A stretch of DNA of 64,000 nt from Unio delphinus. Lineage: Eukaryota > Mollusca > Bivalvia > Unionida > Unionidae. The notes beneath the pieces were generated by a model that saw only the letters and a list, made by a program, of their open reading frames with translations, made no database searches and was not told where the DNA came from. Each line of letters begins with the position of its first letter. Position 1 is the first letter of the stretch. This document shows positions 34,147 to 42,603 of this stretch, piece by piece. The stretch covers positions 1,886,501 to 1,950,500 of the forward strand of contig JAQISU010000246.1 of NCBI GenBank assembly GCA_029339505.1, read 5' to 3'. Both the position numbers and the translations under genes were made by a program.

Positions 34147-37100
34147 AGTCTCCCGTTTGGATCGAATTTACTAGTCCATCAGAACTGACACCTTCTAAAG
34201 TCATTGACAAAATTCAACATGTGCAACAATCCAATGACAAGTTTCACATTGACGATGGAAAAGCCACACTGTTCATGACCCACGTGTCTCTTCCCCAGGG
34301 GACAGGACGCAAAAAAGTATTATTGGTCGACAGCCTTCGCAGCACCAAACTAAGTCTCGTCCGAATTAACAATCCTCAAGACCAGATGTGTTTAGCCCGT
34401 GCTGTCGTCGTGGGACGAACGTATGCCAACAAGAACGACACGGTAGAATGGAAAAGAGCCTGGAAAACTATTCAACAATCGGACCGAGCCAAACAACGAA
34501 GTGAAGCAGAACTCCTGTTACAGCAAGCGGGGATATCCAAAGACACTCCTTGTGGCATTCCAGAAATGCAACAATTACAAGACGTCTTGTCTCCACGTTA
34601 CACTTTGAAAGTACACCCTCAAGAAGTGCGTGGACCTCTTTTGTTTCGAGGCCACGATTTCAAAGACGGAAAATACATTCACGTCTATCATCACGATGGT
34701 CATTTTGATACCATTACCAGTATCACTGCATTCCAGGGATACGGTTACTACTGTGAAAAATGTGACTATGGTTATAACAATCGAGAACAACACAAACATT
34801 GTGGATCAAAATGTGAGGGATGTTTAGCCTCACAACCTTGTCTGGACCAAGGAAAAGAAAGAGTGCATTGCCCTGTGTGTCAGCGCACTTTTGTCAGTCC
34901 TACCTGTTACCAACAACATTTGAAGATGCAAGGTTCACAGCAGAAAAACACTTGTCAACTTCTGAGATTGTGCCCTACTTGTGGACAAGGCATACGTACC
35001 AATAGTGCCAAGTTTCACGTTTGTCGAGGGAAGAAACGATGTCACATTTGTCACCAAATCGTGGACTTGGAACACGAATGCTTCATTCAAAAATACCAAC
35101 CCCATTCAGAAGATACCCAGAAGAAAGGGAATTTTATCTTTTTTGATTTCGAATGCATGCAAGAAACCGGTATTCACATTCCCAATTTCTGCGTAGCTCA
35201 CCGTGCGTGCGAACAGTGCATCCAAGAACCTATCTTTAGTTATTGCCCTCCCTGCAACAAGATTCCTGGAGGACGTGAAAAAATCTTTCGAGGGTCAAAC
35301 ACGTTAGCCAAGTTTGCCCGATGGATCTTAAACCCCATTGACGAAACGTGGAGTACAGAAGACATCGAACGTTACGGTAATTGTCATTGCCATGCTACGG
35401 TCATGGCTCACAATTTTTCGGGATACGATGGGCAATTTCTGCTCAGATACTATGCGGAACAATGTACCGAACGACCTCAAGTGACTTTGAACGGAGCTAA
35501 AATCATTTCTATGCAAGTAGGACAAGTACAGTTTAAAGATTCGATGTGTTACTTGGCCATGCCATTGAGTCGCATGCCTAAAACGTTTGGAATGACAGAA
35601 TTGGTTAAAGGTTATTTTCCACACTTTTTCAATACCGAAGCCAATCAATATGCCGTTCTACCCCATTTGCCGGAGGCTCACTATTACGACCCTGACAACA
35701 TGCGTACCGAACAACGAGAAGCTTTCTTCGCTTGGTACCAGACTCATGCCTCGGACCTTTTTGACTTTCAAGAAGAAATGTTAAAGTACTGTCGATCTGA
35801 CGTGGACATTTTACGACGTTGCTGTGGAAAATTTCGAGAATTGTTCATGGAGTACGGAGGGATCGATCCTTTGAAAGAAGCTTGTACCATTGCCAAAGCG
35901 TGTTCTTTAGTGTACCGAAAACGCTTTATGCCTGAAAATACTCTAGCGGTCATCAGTCCTCAAACGACGAACTTTGTTAAACGTCAATACTCAGTCAAAG
36001 CCCTGCGCTGGCTCCATTACTTGTGCGACAAGGAAGACAAATGGATCCAACACGCTCGCAACGGAGGAGGCGAAAAGATTATTGGAACGTATTCAGTGGA
36101 TGGTTGGGACTTAGAAAACCCTCAGATCGTGTACGAGTTTAACGGATGCTTATTTCACGGATGTCCTATGTGCTACCCTCAGCGTGACATCAAAAATCAG
36201 TTTTTACAACGAACTATGGAAGATTTGTACCAGACCACGTGTCAACGACGTTTGAAGTTAGAACAACAAGGATACCAGGTAGTGGAAATGTGGGAACACG
36301 AGTACGATCAGCGTTTGAAAACCGATCCCGAGTTTAAACGCATCGTAGAAAGTTACAAGTGGGTGGACCCATTGAACCCCCGGGATAGTTTGTACGGAGG
36401 ACGAACGAATGCCACTTGTTTGCTGTACCAGGCGGACGAGGAGAAAGGAGAAGAAATCAAATACTTGGACGTGTGTTCATTGTATCCTTACGTGTGTAAA
36501 TATTGTCACTTTCCCGTAGGGCATCCAGAATTGATGACAGATCACATTGACTTGGACCACATTCGTCAGTACGAAGGATTGATCAAGTGTAAAGTCTTGC
36601 CACCCACAGACTTGTACCATCCCGTTTTACCTCACCATTGCCAAGGAAAACTGATGTTTCCTTTGTGTCGCACATGTGCTGAAACGTGCAACCAAGACCA
36701 ACCTTGTCATCACACTCAGGAAGAACGTACCTTGACAGGAACGTGGGTGAGTGTGGAATTGTTTAAAGCTCTGGACATGGGATACCAACTGTTAGAAGTG
36801 TACGAAATTTACCACTTTCCCAAAACACAACAATACTGCAAGGGCGACGAGAGACAGAAAGGTATTTTTGCAGACTACGTGGATTCCTTTTTAAAACTAA
36901 AACAAGAAGCTAGTGGCTATCCTTCCTGGTGTCACACTCCCGAAGACCAAAAGATATTCAAAGAAAAATATCGGGAGCAGGAAGGTATCACTTTAGACCA
37001 CATCGAGAAAAATGAAGGAAGGCGATCGTTTGCCAAAGTCATGCTCAATTGTTTGTGGGGTAAAATGGCACAACGTCCATCTTTACCCAAGACGGAGTAT

Positions 37101-37796
37101 TTGTCCGAGCCGTCTCGCTACTTCCAGATGATTCACGACCCAACCAAAGTCATGAAACACGTGGACGTCATTCGTGAGGACTTGATCTTAGTCAATTACG
37201 AAGAAGAACTAGACTTTGTAGAAGCCGACAAATTTGGAAATGTCATCATTGCGGCTTACGTGACAGCCCACGCTCGCTTAAAATTGTACGAAGTGTTAGA
37301 ACTGTTAGGAGATCGCGTGTTGTATTTTGACACAGACAGTTGCATCTACATTCACCGACCGAACGATTGTAACCCTGTCATCGAAGGAGACCGTTTAGGA
37401 GCCTGGACCGATGAACATCCCGACGACAAGATTCTAAGTTTTGCAAGTGGCGGTCCTAAAAATTACGGCTACGAATACCGAGACCCCCAAGGAAAAATGC
37501 ACACCAAATGTAAAGTGAAAGGATTGACTCTTAATTATCGCACCAGTCAAGTGGTGAACTTTGACGTGCTTCAAGAAGCCTTACAGTTGGGACAGGATGA
37601 AACGTTTCAAGTGACTACCCACGAACCGCACAAGATTGTCCGTTTACCCACACACCAAATCGTTAGCAGACCTTTGGAAAAAGTCTACCAAATCGTGTAC
37701 CAAAAGAGAGTACGACTTCCCAATCACTTCACTCTACCGTACGGTCACATCGAAATCGGGCAGCATATAAAAAGGGACATTGTCCAAGACCAATAG
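34059..37796 (+). CDS. Protein-primed family B DNA polymerase
   Basis: A 1,245-codon frame. Residues about 229-341 are Cys/His-rich with repeated CxxC pairs (YYCEKCDYGY, VHCPVCQRTF, RLCPTCGQG, RCHICHQ). Exonuclease motifs follow: FFDFECM (about 362), HNFSGYDGQF (about 447) and YCRSDVDIL (about 577). YEFNGCLFHGCPMC (about 691) is the endonuclease-like insert common in Polinton polymerases. The polymerase motifs are DVCSLYPYV (about 803), KVMLNCLWGKMAQR (about 993) and YFDTDSCIYI (about 1089, catalytic DTDS). All catalytic residues are present. It replicates the linear genome from its ends with a protein primer. The real N-terminus probably lies in the overlapping frame from 33727. Confidence 0.95.
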   Translation: MGFCVNCTETAMSSQRRRSLETFIHHDNLKSPVWIEFTSPSELTPSKVIDKIQHVQQSNDKFHIDDGKATLFMTHVSLPQGTGRKKVLLVDSLRSTKLSLVRINNPQDQMCLARAVVVGRTYANKNDTVEWKRAWKTIQQSDRAKQRSEAELLLQQAGISKDTPCGIPEMQQLQDVLSPRYTLKVHPQEVRGPLLFRGHDFKDGKYIHVYHHDGHFDTITSITAFQGYGYYCEKCDYGYNNREQHKHCGSKCEGCLASQPCLDQGKERVHCPVCQRTFVSPTCYQQHLKMQGSQQKNTCQLLRLCPTCGQGIRTNSAKFHVCRGKKRCHICHQIVDLEHECFIQKYQPHSEDTQKKGNFIFFDFECMQETGIHIPNFCVAHRACEQCIQEPIFSYCPPCNKIPGGREKIFRGSNTLAKFARWILNPIDETWSTEDIERYGNCHCHATVMAHNFSGYDGQFLLRYYAEQCTERPQVTLNGAKIISMQVGQVQFKDSMCYLAMPLSRMPKTFGMTELVKGYFPHFFNTEANQYAVLPHLPEAHYYDPDNMRTEQREAFFAWYQTHASDLFDFQEEMLKYCRSDVDILRRCCGKFRELFMEYGGIDPLKEACTIAKACSLVYRKRFMPENTLAVISPQTTNFVKRQYSVKALRWLHYLCDKEDKWIQHARNGGGEKIIGTYSVDGWDLENPQIVYEFNGCLFHGCPMCYPQRDIKNQFLQRTMEDLYQTTCQRRLKLEQQGYQVVEMWEHEYDQRLKTDPEFKRIVESYKWVDPLNPRDSLYGGRTNATCLLYQADEEKGEEIKYLDVCSLYPYVCKYCHFPVGHPELMTDHIDLDHIRQYEGLIKCKVLPPTDLYHPVLPHHCQGKLMFPLCRTCAETCNQDQPCHHTQEERTLTGTWVSVELFKALDMGYQLLEVYEIYHFPKTQQYCKGDERQKGIFADYVDSFLKLKQEASGYPSWCHTPEDQKIFKEKYREQEGITLDHIEKNEGRRSFAKVMLNCLWGKMAQRPSLPKTEYLSEPSRYFQMIHDPTKVMKHVDVIREDLILVNYEEELDFVEADKFGNVIIAAYVTAHARLKLYEVLELLGDRVLYFDTDSCIYIHRPNDCNPVIEGDRLGAWTDEHPDDKILSFASGGPKNYGYEYRDPQGKMHTKCKVKGLTLNYRTSQVVNFDVLQEALQLGQDETFQVTTHEPHKIVRLPTHQIVSRPLEKVYQIVYQKRVRLPNHFTLPYGHIEIGQHIKRDIVQDQ
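37766..37774 (+). promoter_or_regulatory. TATA box of the BIR gene
   Basis: TATAAAAAG inside the polymerase 3' end, 57 nt before the ATG at 37831. Confidence 0.6.
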
Positions 37797-37830
37797 TTCA
37801 TTGTGACTAACACAGCTAAGCGAAAAGAAG

Positions 37831-38379
37831 ATGAATCCATTTAAACAGACATCATTCAAATTTGGGAATTCTCAAGTGGAGTGCGATGCTAAACCTTGTG
37901 ATTGTAGTGATGCCAGGCTCTGTGACGTTAGCGATTCAGCAGGATATCGTAGGAACTTTGCTATGACTACTACCCCTATATCTACCCTGGAAAGTGATGC
38001 TGTACGTGTCAAACCTGAGGGATGTGAAAGCGGTGCCACACGTTATCGTGGACTCCTAGGAATTTCACCGTACCTGCATCGAACTGAAGTGAGGAGAGTC
38101 GAATATTCGTTCCCGACGAGTTTGCCTGAATACTGCCACTTTAAAAGTCGATTTCAAACCTTCAAAGATAAATGGCCAAAATATCTGCCTGGACCAACTC
38201 CTGAAGAATTAGCCAGAGCCGGATTTTTCTACTTGGGCGAAGGGGATAAAGTCAAGTGTTTCAGTTGTGGTGTATCCATTTACGAGTGGGAACAGAAAGA
38301 TTCCGCTTACCTGGAACATGCTCGATGGTCTCCGAATTGTCAATACCTACCTTTAGTGGGACCTAATGATTGGAAGTGA
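37831..38379 (+). CDS. BIR-domain inhibitor-of-apoptosis-like protein
   Basis: 182 residues. The C-terminal 70 residues form one BIR domain: RFQTFKDKWP, LARAGFFYLGEGDKVKCFSC, YEWEQKDSAYLEHARWSPNC. The zinc ligands Cys-x2-Cys, His and Cys are all present. There is no RING finger. The N-terminal 110 residues are unusual and Cys/Ser-rich (ECDAKPCDCSDARLCDVSD). In baculoviruses and other large DNA viruses BIR proteins block caspase-driven cell death. The same role is inferred, since an element that makes particles would gain from a living cell. It lies directly after the polymerase and has its own TATA box. Confidence 0.9.
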   Translation: MNPFKQTSFKFGNSQVECDAKPCDCSDARLCDVSDSAGYRRNFAMTTTPISTLESDAVRVKPEGCESGATRYRGLLGISPYLHRTEVRRVEYSFPTSLPEYCHFKSRFQTFKDKWPKYLPGPTPEELARAGFFYLGEGDKVKCFSCGVSIYEWEQKDSAYLEHARWSPNCQYLPLVGPNDWK

Positions 38380-38391
38380 CACTACTACTCC

Positions 38392-38775
38392 ATGTCGTGT
38401 AACACACCTAGACCAGTATATAATATAAAACATAATATTCAAGGATTACCCTACGAATTGCAAGAGAAGATCTACAAGGACGTTTGGCAAGGCCTTGCTA
38501 AAGAAAAATCTCAAGGGGTGACTGTAGAACTTTTGTGTCGTGAAATTCACAAGAGGAAAGTGACAAAAATTAACCAACGTGTTAGATTTCTCTGGATCAA
38601 GGGTATTTTTTTGCTCTGTTACCAATTTACTACGTTTACCTCTGAAGATACTTTGATCCTTCTTAACCGTTACCCTGAATGGCAGTGGGACGAAATTACA
38701 CGTTATATTAATCACTTTCGCTTTTTGTGCAAATTTAATTCTGTGTTTAATTCTGAGTTGAATCTACACTTGTAA
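38392..38775 (+). CDS. Unknown protein, F-box-like start
   Basis: 127 residues. IQGLPYELQEKIYKDVW resembles the opening of an F-box (LP.EL...I), which would bind SKP1 in an SCF ubiquitin ligase. The rest is helical and Trp/Phe-rich (FPEW-like NRYPEWQWDEITRYIN) and not recognised. It starts 12 bases after the BIR gene stop, so it may share its transcript. The F-box reading is weak and rests on a short match. Confidence 0.5.
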   Translation: MSCNTPRPVYNIKHNIQGLPYELQEKIYKDVWQGLAKEKSQGVTVELLCREIHKRKVTKINQRVRFLWIKGIFLLCYQFTTFTSEDTLILLNRYPEWQWDEITRYINHFRFLCKFNSVFNSELNLHL

Positions 38776-38809
38776 TCTTTGACCTAAAGAAGTATAAAAG
38801 AGAACAACC

Positions 38810-39028
38810 ATGCCACAACCTTTATCATTGGTGATCCAACAGATTCCGTGGAAGGATATCAATGAGAAGATTCACACGGTGAAAGATTACGAACACTTAT
38901 TGCAAGAACTATACCCTATGAATTGGGGTCGACGTGTCGTGTGTGTTTTAGTGACTTGCTTTCTGGGATTTCGTTTACCTGCCGATTCCTTGTGGACACT
39001 TTACGAACACTACCTATCAAAAAAATAA
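38810..39028 (+). CDS. Small unknown protein
   Basis: 72 residues, starting MPQPLSLVIQQIPWKD. A moderately hydrophobic stretch (VVCVLVTCFLGFRL) could be a membrane segment. A TATAAAAG lies at 38793-38800, only 10 nt before this ATG. That is closer than a TATA box would normally be to an mRNA 5' end, so either this ATG belongs to a longer upstream transcript or the TATA drives the next genes. Confidence 0.4.
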   Translation: MPQPLSLVIQQIPWKDINEKIHTVKDYEHLLQELYPMNWGRRVVCVLVTCFLGFRLPADSLWTLYEHYLSKK

Positions 39029-39034
39029 GACAGT

Positions 39035-39283
39035 ATGGTGGTTCCTTTAAATGTCCACGAGAGACTTATTCTGTTCAAAGCCTTACGCTTTCATCTGGAT
39101 ACATCTCGACCTTTCCAAGAAAAAAAGATTCGTCAACTTTTACGTACGGAAGCAGTGTACGAAGATGTGTGTGTAGCTTGTGATTTACACCCTCATTGGA
39201 CAGATGTACGTGACTGGAAAAGTTGGGATTTTGAGGCTTGGACAAACGAAGTATCCCATTATGCCCAAGCGTTGTGTTCCTAA
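39035..39283 (+). CDS. Small unknown protein
   Basis: 82 residues, starting MVVPLNVHERLILFKALRFH. Helical with several Trp (HPHWTDVRDWKSWDFEAW). No domain is recognised. It lies six bases after the previous gene and overlaps the next by 23 bases, so the three small frames form a packed cluster. A TATAAAAG at 38793 could drive it. Confidence 0.4.
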   Translation: MVVPLNVHERLILFKALRFHLDTSRPFQEKKIRQLLRTEAVYEDVCVACDLHPHWTDVRDWKSWDFEAWTNEVSHYAQALCS

Positions 39284-39620
39284 AATGCATCGTCGAGTGA
39301 AAAAAGTCACTTTTAAACCTGTGTTAGTAACAGTACCAGAAGAAGAAGAAAAAAAATCTGTCACCCAAGACAATCCTTCTGTTCAAGACAAAACTGTCAT
39401 GGACATTTCCCCACAAAGACCCTTTAGAGAAGACACGTATGTGACTATACCCCCTGTAGAGGAGACTATAAGAACATTACATACTACCTCTAGGACACCT
39501 TCGTTACCCAAACCACGTTGTACAGTGACTTGTTTATATGCCACTTTGATCGTTTGCCTAGGTATTTTATTCCTGTATTTATCTATTTGGCTTTTATGTT
39601 TTCGTGTTGTTCGAATTTAA
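39261..39620 (+). CDS. Small single-pass membrane protein
   Basis: The start ATG at 39261 (MPKRCVPKMHRR) is preferred over a non-ATG start upstream. 119 residues: a basic start, a Glu-rich and Pro/Thr-rich middle, and near the C-terminus one long membrane helix (LYATLIVCLGILFLYLSIWL) followed by a short basic tail. This is a tail-anchored or type II layout with the bulk in the cytoplasm or virion interior. It could be a virion membrane or egress factor. An AATAAA follows at about 39632. Confidence 0.5.
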   Translation: MPKRCVPKMHRRVKKVTFKPVLVTVPEEEEKKSVTQDNPSVQDKTVMDISPQRPFREDTYVTIPPVEETIRTLHTTSRTPSLPKPRCTVTCLYATLIVCLGILFLYLSIWLLCFRVVRI

Positions 39621-39653
39621 ACATGCATTGAAATAAACTTGTCTTGAAAAAAG

Positions 39654-39660
39654 TATAAAA
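39654..39660 (+). promoter_or_regulatory. TATA box of the ATPase gene
   Basis: TATAAAA, 53 nt before the ATG at 39713. Confidence 0.6.
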
Positions 39661-39712
39661 ACCTCTTGTCTTGTCTGTTTTTGTGTCAATACTGACATAC
39701 CACTACACGACT

Positions 39713-40444
39713 ATGGCTCACTCTACTCTTTCTACTACTCCTTCCTCCTCCACATTCAAAGTCATTGACGAACACTTAGATCAGGCTAGTTGGAAAGCCT
39801 TGTATCTTCGTCATCCTTTTAACATGTTAATTGCTGGACCGAGCGGTTCAGGCAAAACCGAATTTGTCAAACGTTTGATCGAACATAAACATCATTTGAT
39901 CGATCGTCCACCTCAACGCATCGTGTGGTGTTACAAAGAGTGGCAATCGGCATACAGCCTCTTGCAAGAAAGTCAAGGTGATTCCATTGTGTTTGTAGCA
40001 GGCATTCCTAAAGAAGACGAGGGGATCGTGTCTGACCCTAGTCAAACTCATTGGGTTATTTTTGACGACATGTTAGGAGAAGACGAAGAAGAAATTAAAC
40101 TATGGTTTACACGTAAAGGGCATCATCGTAATGCCAGTGTCATTTACATTACGCAAAATTTATTTCAACAAAGTAAAGCCCATCGTACCATTAGTCTCAA
40201 TGCTCATTACGTGGTCTTGTTTAAAAGTCCTCGAGATAAATCACAAGTGCAAGTTTTAGCCAAACAGTTAGGAACACCTTGGCTAACTCATGCGTACGAT
40301 GATGCCACTCAAACGCCACACGCCTATTTACTCGTGGATTTAAAACCCACTACCCCTGATTATTTGCGATTTCGTACCGATTTGTTTCACGACTGGTGTC
40401 AAGACGGAGGACCTGTCGTGTACACGTCCTCCTCGTCGACATAA
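39713..40444 (+). CDS. Packaging ATPase (FtsK/HerA-like)
   Basis: 243 residues from the ATG at 39713. The Walker A is LIAGPSGSGKTEFVKRL (about residues 40-56). The Walker B is HWVIFDDMLGE (about 110-120), followed by KGHHRNASVIYITQN, the sensor/arginine region usual in A32-type ATPases of Polintons and large DNA viruses. It pumps the genome into preformed capsids. It is homologous in role to the outer-element ATPase, which this element interrupts, but the proteins are clearly diverged. The frame is intact. Confidence 0.92.
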   Translation: MAHSTLSTTPSSSTFKVIDEHLDQASWKALYLRHPFNMLIAGPSGSGKTEFVKRLIEHKHHLIDRPPQRIVWCYKEWQSAYSLLQESQGDSIVFVAGIPKEDEGIVSDPSQTHWVIFDDMLGEDEEEIKLWFTRKGHHRNASVIYITQNLFQQSKAHRTISLNAHYVVLFKSPRDKSQVQVLAKQLGTPWLTHAYDDATQTPHAYLLVDLKPTTPDYLRFRTDLFHDWCQDGGPVVYTSSSST

Positions 40445-40466
40445 CACTATGAAGCACTAAAAAATC

Positions 40467-40474
40467 TATAAAAA
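40467..40474 (+). promoter_or_regulatory. TATA box of the basic core gene
   Basis: TATAAAAA, 38 nt before the ATG at 40513. Confidence 0.55.
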
Positions 40475-40512
40475 CCTTGGGTTACTTTGACCTGGTCTCA
40501 TACATCGTCAAC

Positions 40513-41412
40513 ATGACGTCCCTTCAGTCTCATCTTCCGATCAAATTGATTCGTGCCTTGTACGGCATCAGTCGCGAAAAAAATCCACAAAGACGTGCTC
40601 ACGTCTTAGAAGCCAGTCTCAAAGAAGTCTTACGATGGTTTACGGTGACAGCACGTCAAATACTGCAAGGCATCATTCACCTTCCACATCAAACCAAACG
40701 CTTTTTTGACAGAAACAAAGTAGCCTTGACGCAACTGGCCAATCCTCGCCTTGACACTCACACCAAAAAGCAAATCATATTGAAACCTGGAGGCAGTGGT
40801 TCTCTAGGAGGTGTCATCATTCGTTCCCTTTTAAAATGGGATCCTAATACTCCCAAAGTTCACCCCAAGAAGAAAACAAAAAAAGCCAAACAATCCCCTA
40901 AGAAAAAGAACAAGGGTACCAAGACCAAAGCACAGAAAAAGAAAAGCCCACAGAAAAAAGCGGTCACCCGCAAAAGAGGCACTTCGGCCAGGACACAACC
41001 TTACCTTCGTCAACCACGACCTGTAAGAAAAGATCTACAAGGACGTTTGGCAGGGACTACGTTGCCAGTAGCCTCAGGGGCTGCCACTTCTCCGTTGCGG
41101 GTGATGCCAGCCAAACCCAATTTGACACCCGTTTTTCCTAATTTGATGAAACATTGGAAATCTGCGTCTCCCAAAACGTCTCCTCCACCGGAGACACCCT
41201 CGTCCACCTTAGCGTCAGTAGCAGCTGCTCATAAAGTACCTGCCCCCAAAGTCAAAGTCCAAGAAAGATCTGGCATGTTAAAGAGTTTACTAGATTTGTC
41301 CAAACAAGAACTGTCCCGATTGAGTCCATTGCGAACTCCTTCACGACGTGTGTTACCTGCCATGAAGTTGATACGACGCAAAGATAATCAGTGGCGACGC
41401 ATTCCAGTATAA
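40513..41412 (+). CDS. Large basic core/virion protein
   Basis: 299 residues. The first 110 are helical and contain LANPRLDTHTKKQIILKPGG, then GSLGGVI. This is the 'K..IL..GG' signature shared by PX-type core proteins in adenovirus-like elements. A Lys-rich block (KKKTKKAKQSPKKKNKG) and a Pro/Ser/Thr-rich, basic second half follow. The composition fits DNA condensation in the particle. It is larger than the PX paralogues at 41478-42555 but has the same signature, so it may be the founding member. There is no catalytic motif. Confidence 0.65.
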   Translation: MTSLQSHLPIKLIRALYGISREKNPQRRAHVLEASLKEVLRWFTVTARQILQGIIHLPHQTKRFFDRNKVALTQLANPRLDTHTKKQIILKPGGSGSLGGVIIRSLLKWDPNTPKVHPKKKTKKAKQSPKKKNKGTKTKAQKKKSPQKKAVTRKRGTSARTQPYLRQPRPVRKDLQGRLAGTTLPVASGAATSPLRVMPAKPNLTPVFPNLMKHWKSASPKTSPPPETPSSTLASVAAAHKVPAPKVKVQERSGMLKSLLDLSKQELSRLSPLRTPSRRVLPAMKLIRRKDNQWRRIPV

Positions 41413-41415
41413 AAA
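41408..41415 (+). promoter_or_regulatory. TATA box overlapping the previous stop codon
   Basis: TATAAAAA includes the TAA stop of the core gene. The next ATG that gives a family member is at 41478, and an ATG at 41434 opens another frame. Confidence 0.5.
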
Positions 41416-41477
41416 TATGACTTGAAAACCACGATGTCAATCAGTATTTTTTCTGTACCACTGATGAACACTCAAGG

Positions 41478-41699
41478 ATGCCTCCTCAAAAACGTGCACA
41501 CCATCACCCTCGACGTTCTACCGTCCAAAAAGGAAAAGGAACAAGACAATCTCGTCATCTCACCAAAAGCTTTAAAACCAAACATCAACGTCCTTCCCTC
41601 CAAAGACGTAGACCTTTAAAGAAAAAGAAAAGACACCAAAAAGGAGGATCCTTTGACAATTTTGGGAAACACATTGTTACCTTTTTGACAAAGCGCTAG
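41478..41699 (+). CDS. PX-type basic protein, copy 1 (short)
   Basis: 73 residues, about a third Lys/Arg/His. It ends KKKKRHQKGGSFDNFGKHIV: the basic-run plus GG-hydrophobic ending that defines the two following paralogues. It probably binds DNA in the virion core and may be cut by the element's protease. A frame in the +2 register (41422-41619) is a shadow. Confidence 0.6.
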   Translation: MPPQKRAHHHPRRSTVQKGKGTRQSRHLTKSFKTKHQRPSLQRRRPLKKKKRHQKGGSFDNFGKHIVTFLTKR

Positions 41700-41704
41700 T
41701 TCCC

Positions 41705-42190
41705 AAAAAAAGTAAATAAAAGAGAGTGTATACCAAGTCATTGACACTAGTGGTATTGTGAAACGAACAAGCAAAGATGTCACCTCGCAGAAAACATTTT
41801 TCTACACTCCACAAAGGAAAGAAAAGGAAAGGACGTTTAGCCAAACATCGACACGTTCTTCGTCAAAGGACACAAAAGAAAATACCCAAACGTCAAAAGA
41901 AAAAGAGAAGTCACCAAAGAGGAGGCATATTTACTGGTTTTATTAAAGGTATGCAGAAACTAGACAAAGCAGCTAATAACCGAACTGGTATCTTTAGCCC
42001 TGCTTTTGAGGATTTAGCGAAGCATGCCGTTACCTTTTGGAGAAGCCAATAGGAAAAAGAAGATAAAAGAGGGTGTGTACCAAGTCTTTGACATCAGTGT
42101 ATTTCTGAAACGAACAAGCAAAGATGTCACCTCGCAAAAAACATTCTTATTCACCCCACAAAGGAAAGAAAAGGAAAGGACTACCTCCTC
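41705..42190 (+). repeat. Duplicated promoter, leader and first codons
   Basis: The blocks 41705-41850 and 42052-42190 align from a TAAATAAAAG or GATAAAAG box through CCAAGTCATTGACA or CCAAGTCTTTGACA and AAACGAACAAGCAAAGATG into the first about 20 codons of the two PX genes. Confidence 0.85.
41777..42052 (+). CDS. PX-type basic protein, copy 2
   Basis: 91 residues. It starts MSPRRKHFSTLHKGKKRKGR and has LAKHRHVLRQRTQKKIPKRQ, then QRGGIFTGFIKGM. It is a close paralogue of the gene at 42124, and the upstream 70 bases are also duplicated. A DNA-binding core role is inferred from family and composition. It is shorter than copy 3 and lacks its middle helical domain, so it may be a deletion derivative. 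Confidence 0.65.
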   Translation: MSPRRKHFSTLHKGKKRKGRLAKHRHVLRQRTQKKIPKRQKKKRSHQRGGIFTGFIKGMQKLDKAANNRTGIFSPAFEDLAKHAVTFWRSQ

Positions 42191-42555
42191 GTTTAGCCAA
42201 ACACGGAGACGTGTTGTCCGTCCTGTCCAAAGCCTCTCCGTCCATGCGAAAACAAATCATTAAAACAGCCTCCAAAGATGTCATCGATACCGTGTGTGAA
42301 TGTTGTTTGAATGTTTTGAAAGGCACGATACCTTTGTCTCCACACAAGAAAAAATGCTTATCCAAACATCGACACGTTCTTCGTCAAATGGTTCAAAAGA
42401 AAATATCCGTCCGTCAAAAGAAAAAGATGTTGGTGCAACGCGGAGGATTTTTACCCTTTCTTGCTCCTTTGTTGACAGGCATAATACCAGGTTTGCTACA
42501 AGGGGTGACCCAAGGGATATCCCAAGGGTTTAACCAAGGGATGGGTAGAAGATAA
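42124..42555 (+). CDS. PX core protein, full-length member
   Basis: 143 residues. After the same start as copy 2 come LSKASPSMRKQIIKTASKDV, CECCLNVLKGTIPLS, KHRHVLRQMVQKKI and LVQRGGFLPFLAPLLTG. This matches a family I know from many aquatic animal genomes next to Polinton genes: a helical domain that ends LVQKGGFL plus a hydrophobic tail. It is a probable pX/pVI-like virion protein (DNA condensation or membrane disruption). The C-terminal GLLQGVTQGISQGFNQG is a Gly/Gln-rich amphipathic repeat. Confidence 0.8.
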   Translation: MSPRKKHSYSPHKGKKRKGLPPRLAKHGDVLSVLSKASPSMRKQIIKTASKDVIDTVCECCLNVLKGTIPLSPHKKKCLSKHRHVLRQMVQKKISVRQKKKMLVQRGGFLPFLAPLLTGIIPGLLQGVTQGISQGFNQGMGRR

Positions 42556-42560
42556 AAGGA
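42552..42560 (+). promoter_or_regulatory. TATA-like box of the next gene
   Basis: GATAAAAGG overlaps the PX stop codon and lies 44 nt before the ATG at 42604. GATAAAAG also precedes the PX gene at 42124, so it may be the functional form for late genes. Confidence 0.45.
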
Positions 42561-42603
42561 CACTATGGAGCACCACAATCTCAGACATAACCTTTGAAAG
42601 CCC

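Noticed and set aside
41422..41619. 65-codon frame overlapping PX copy 1
   Set aside because: The overlapping frame 41478-41699 has the PX-family ending; this one has no counterpart in the neighbouring copies.
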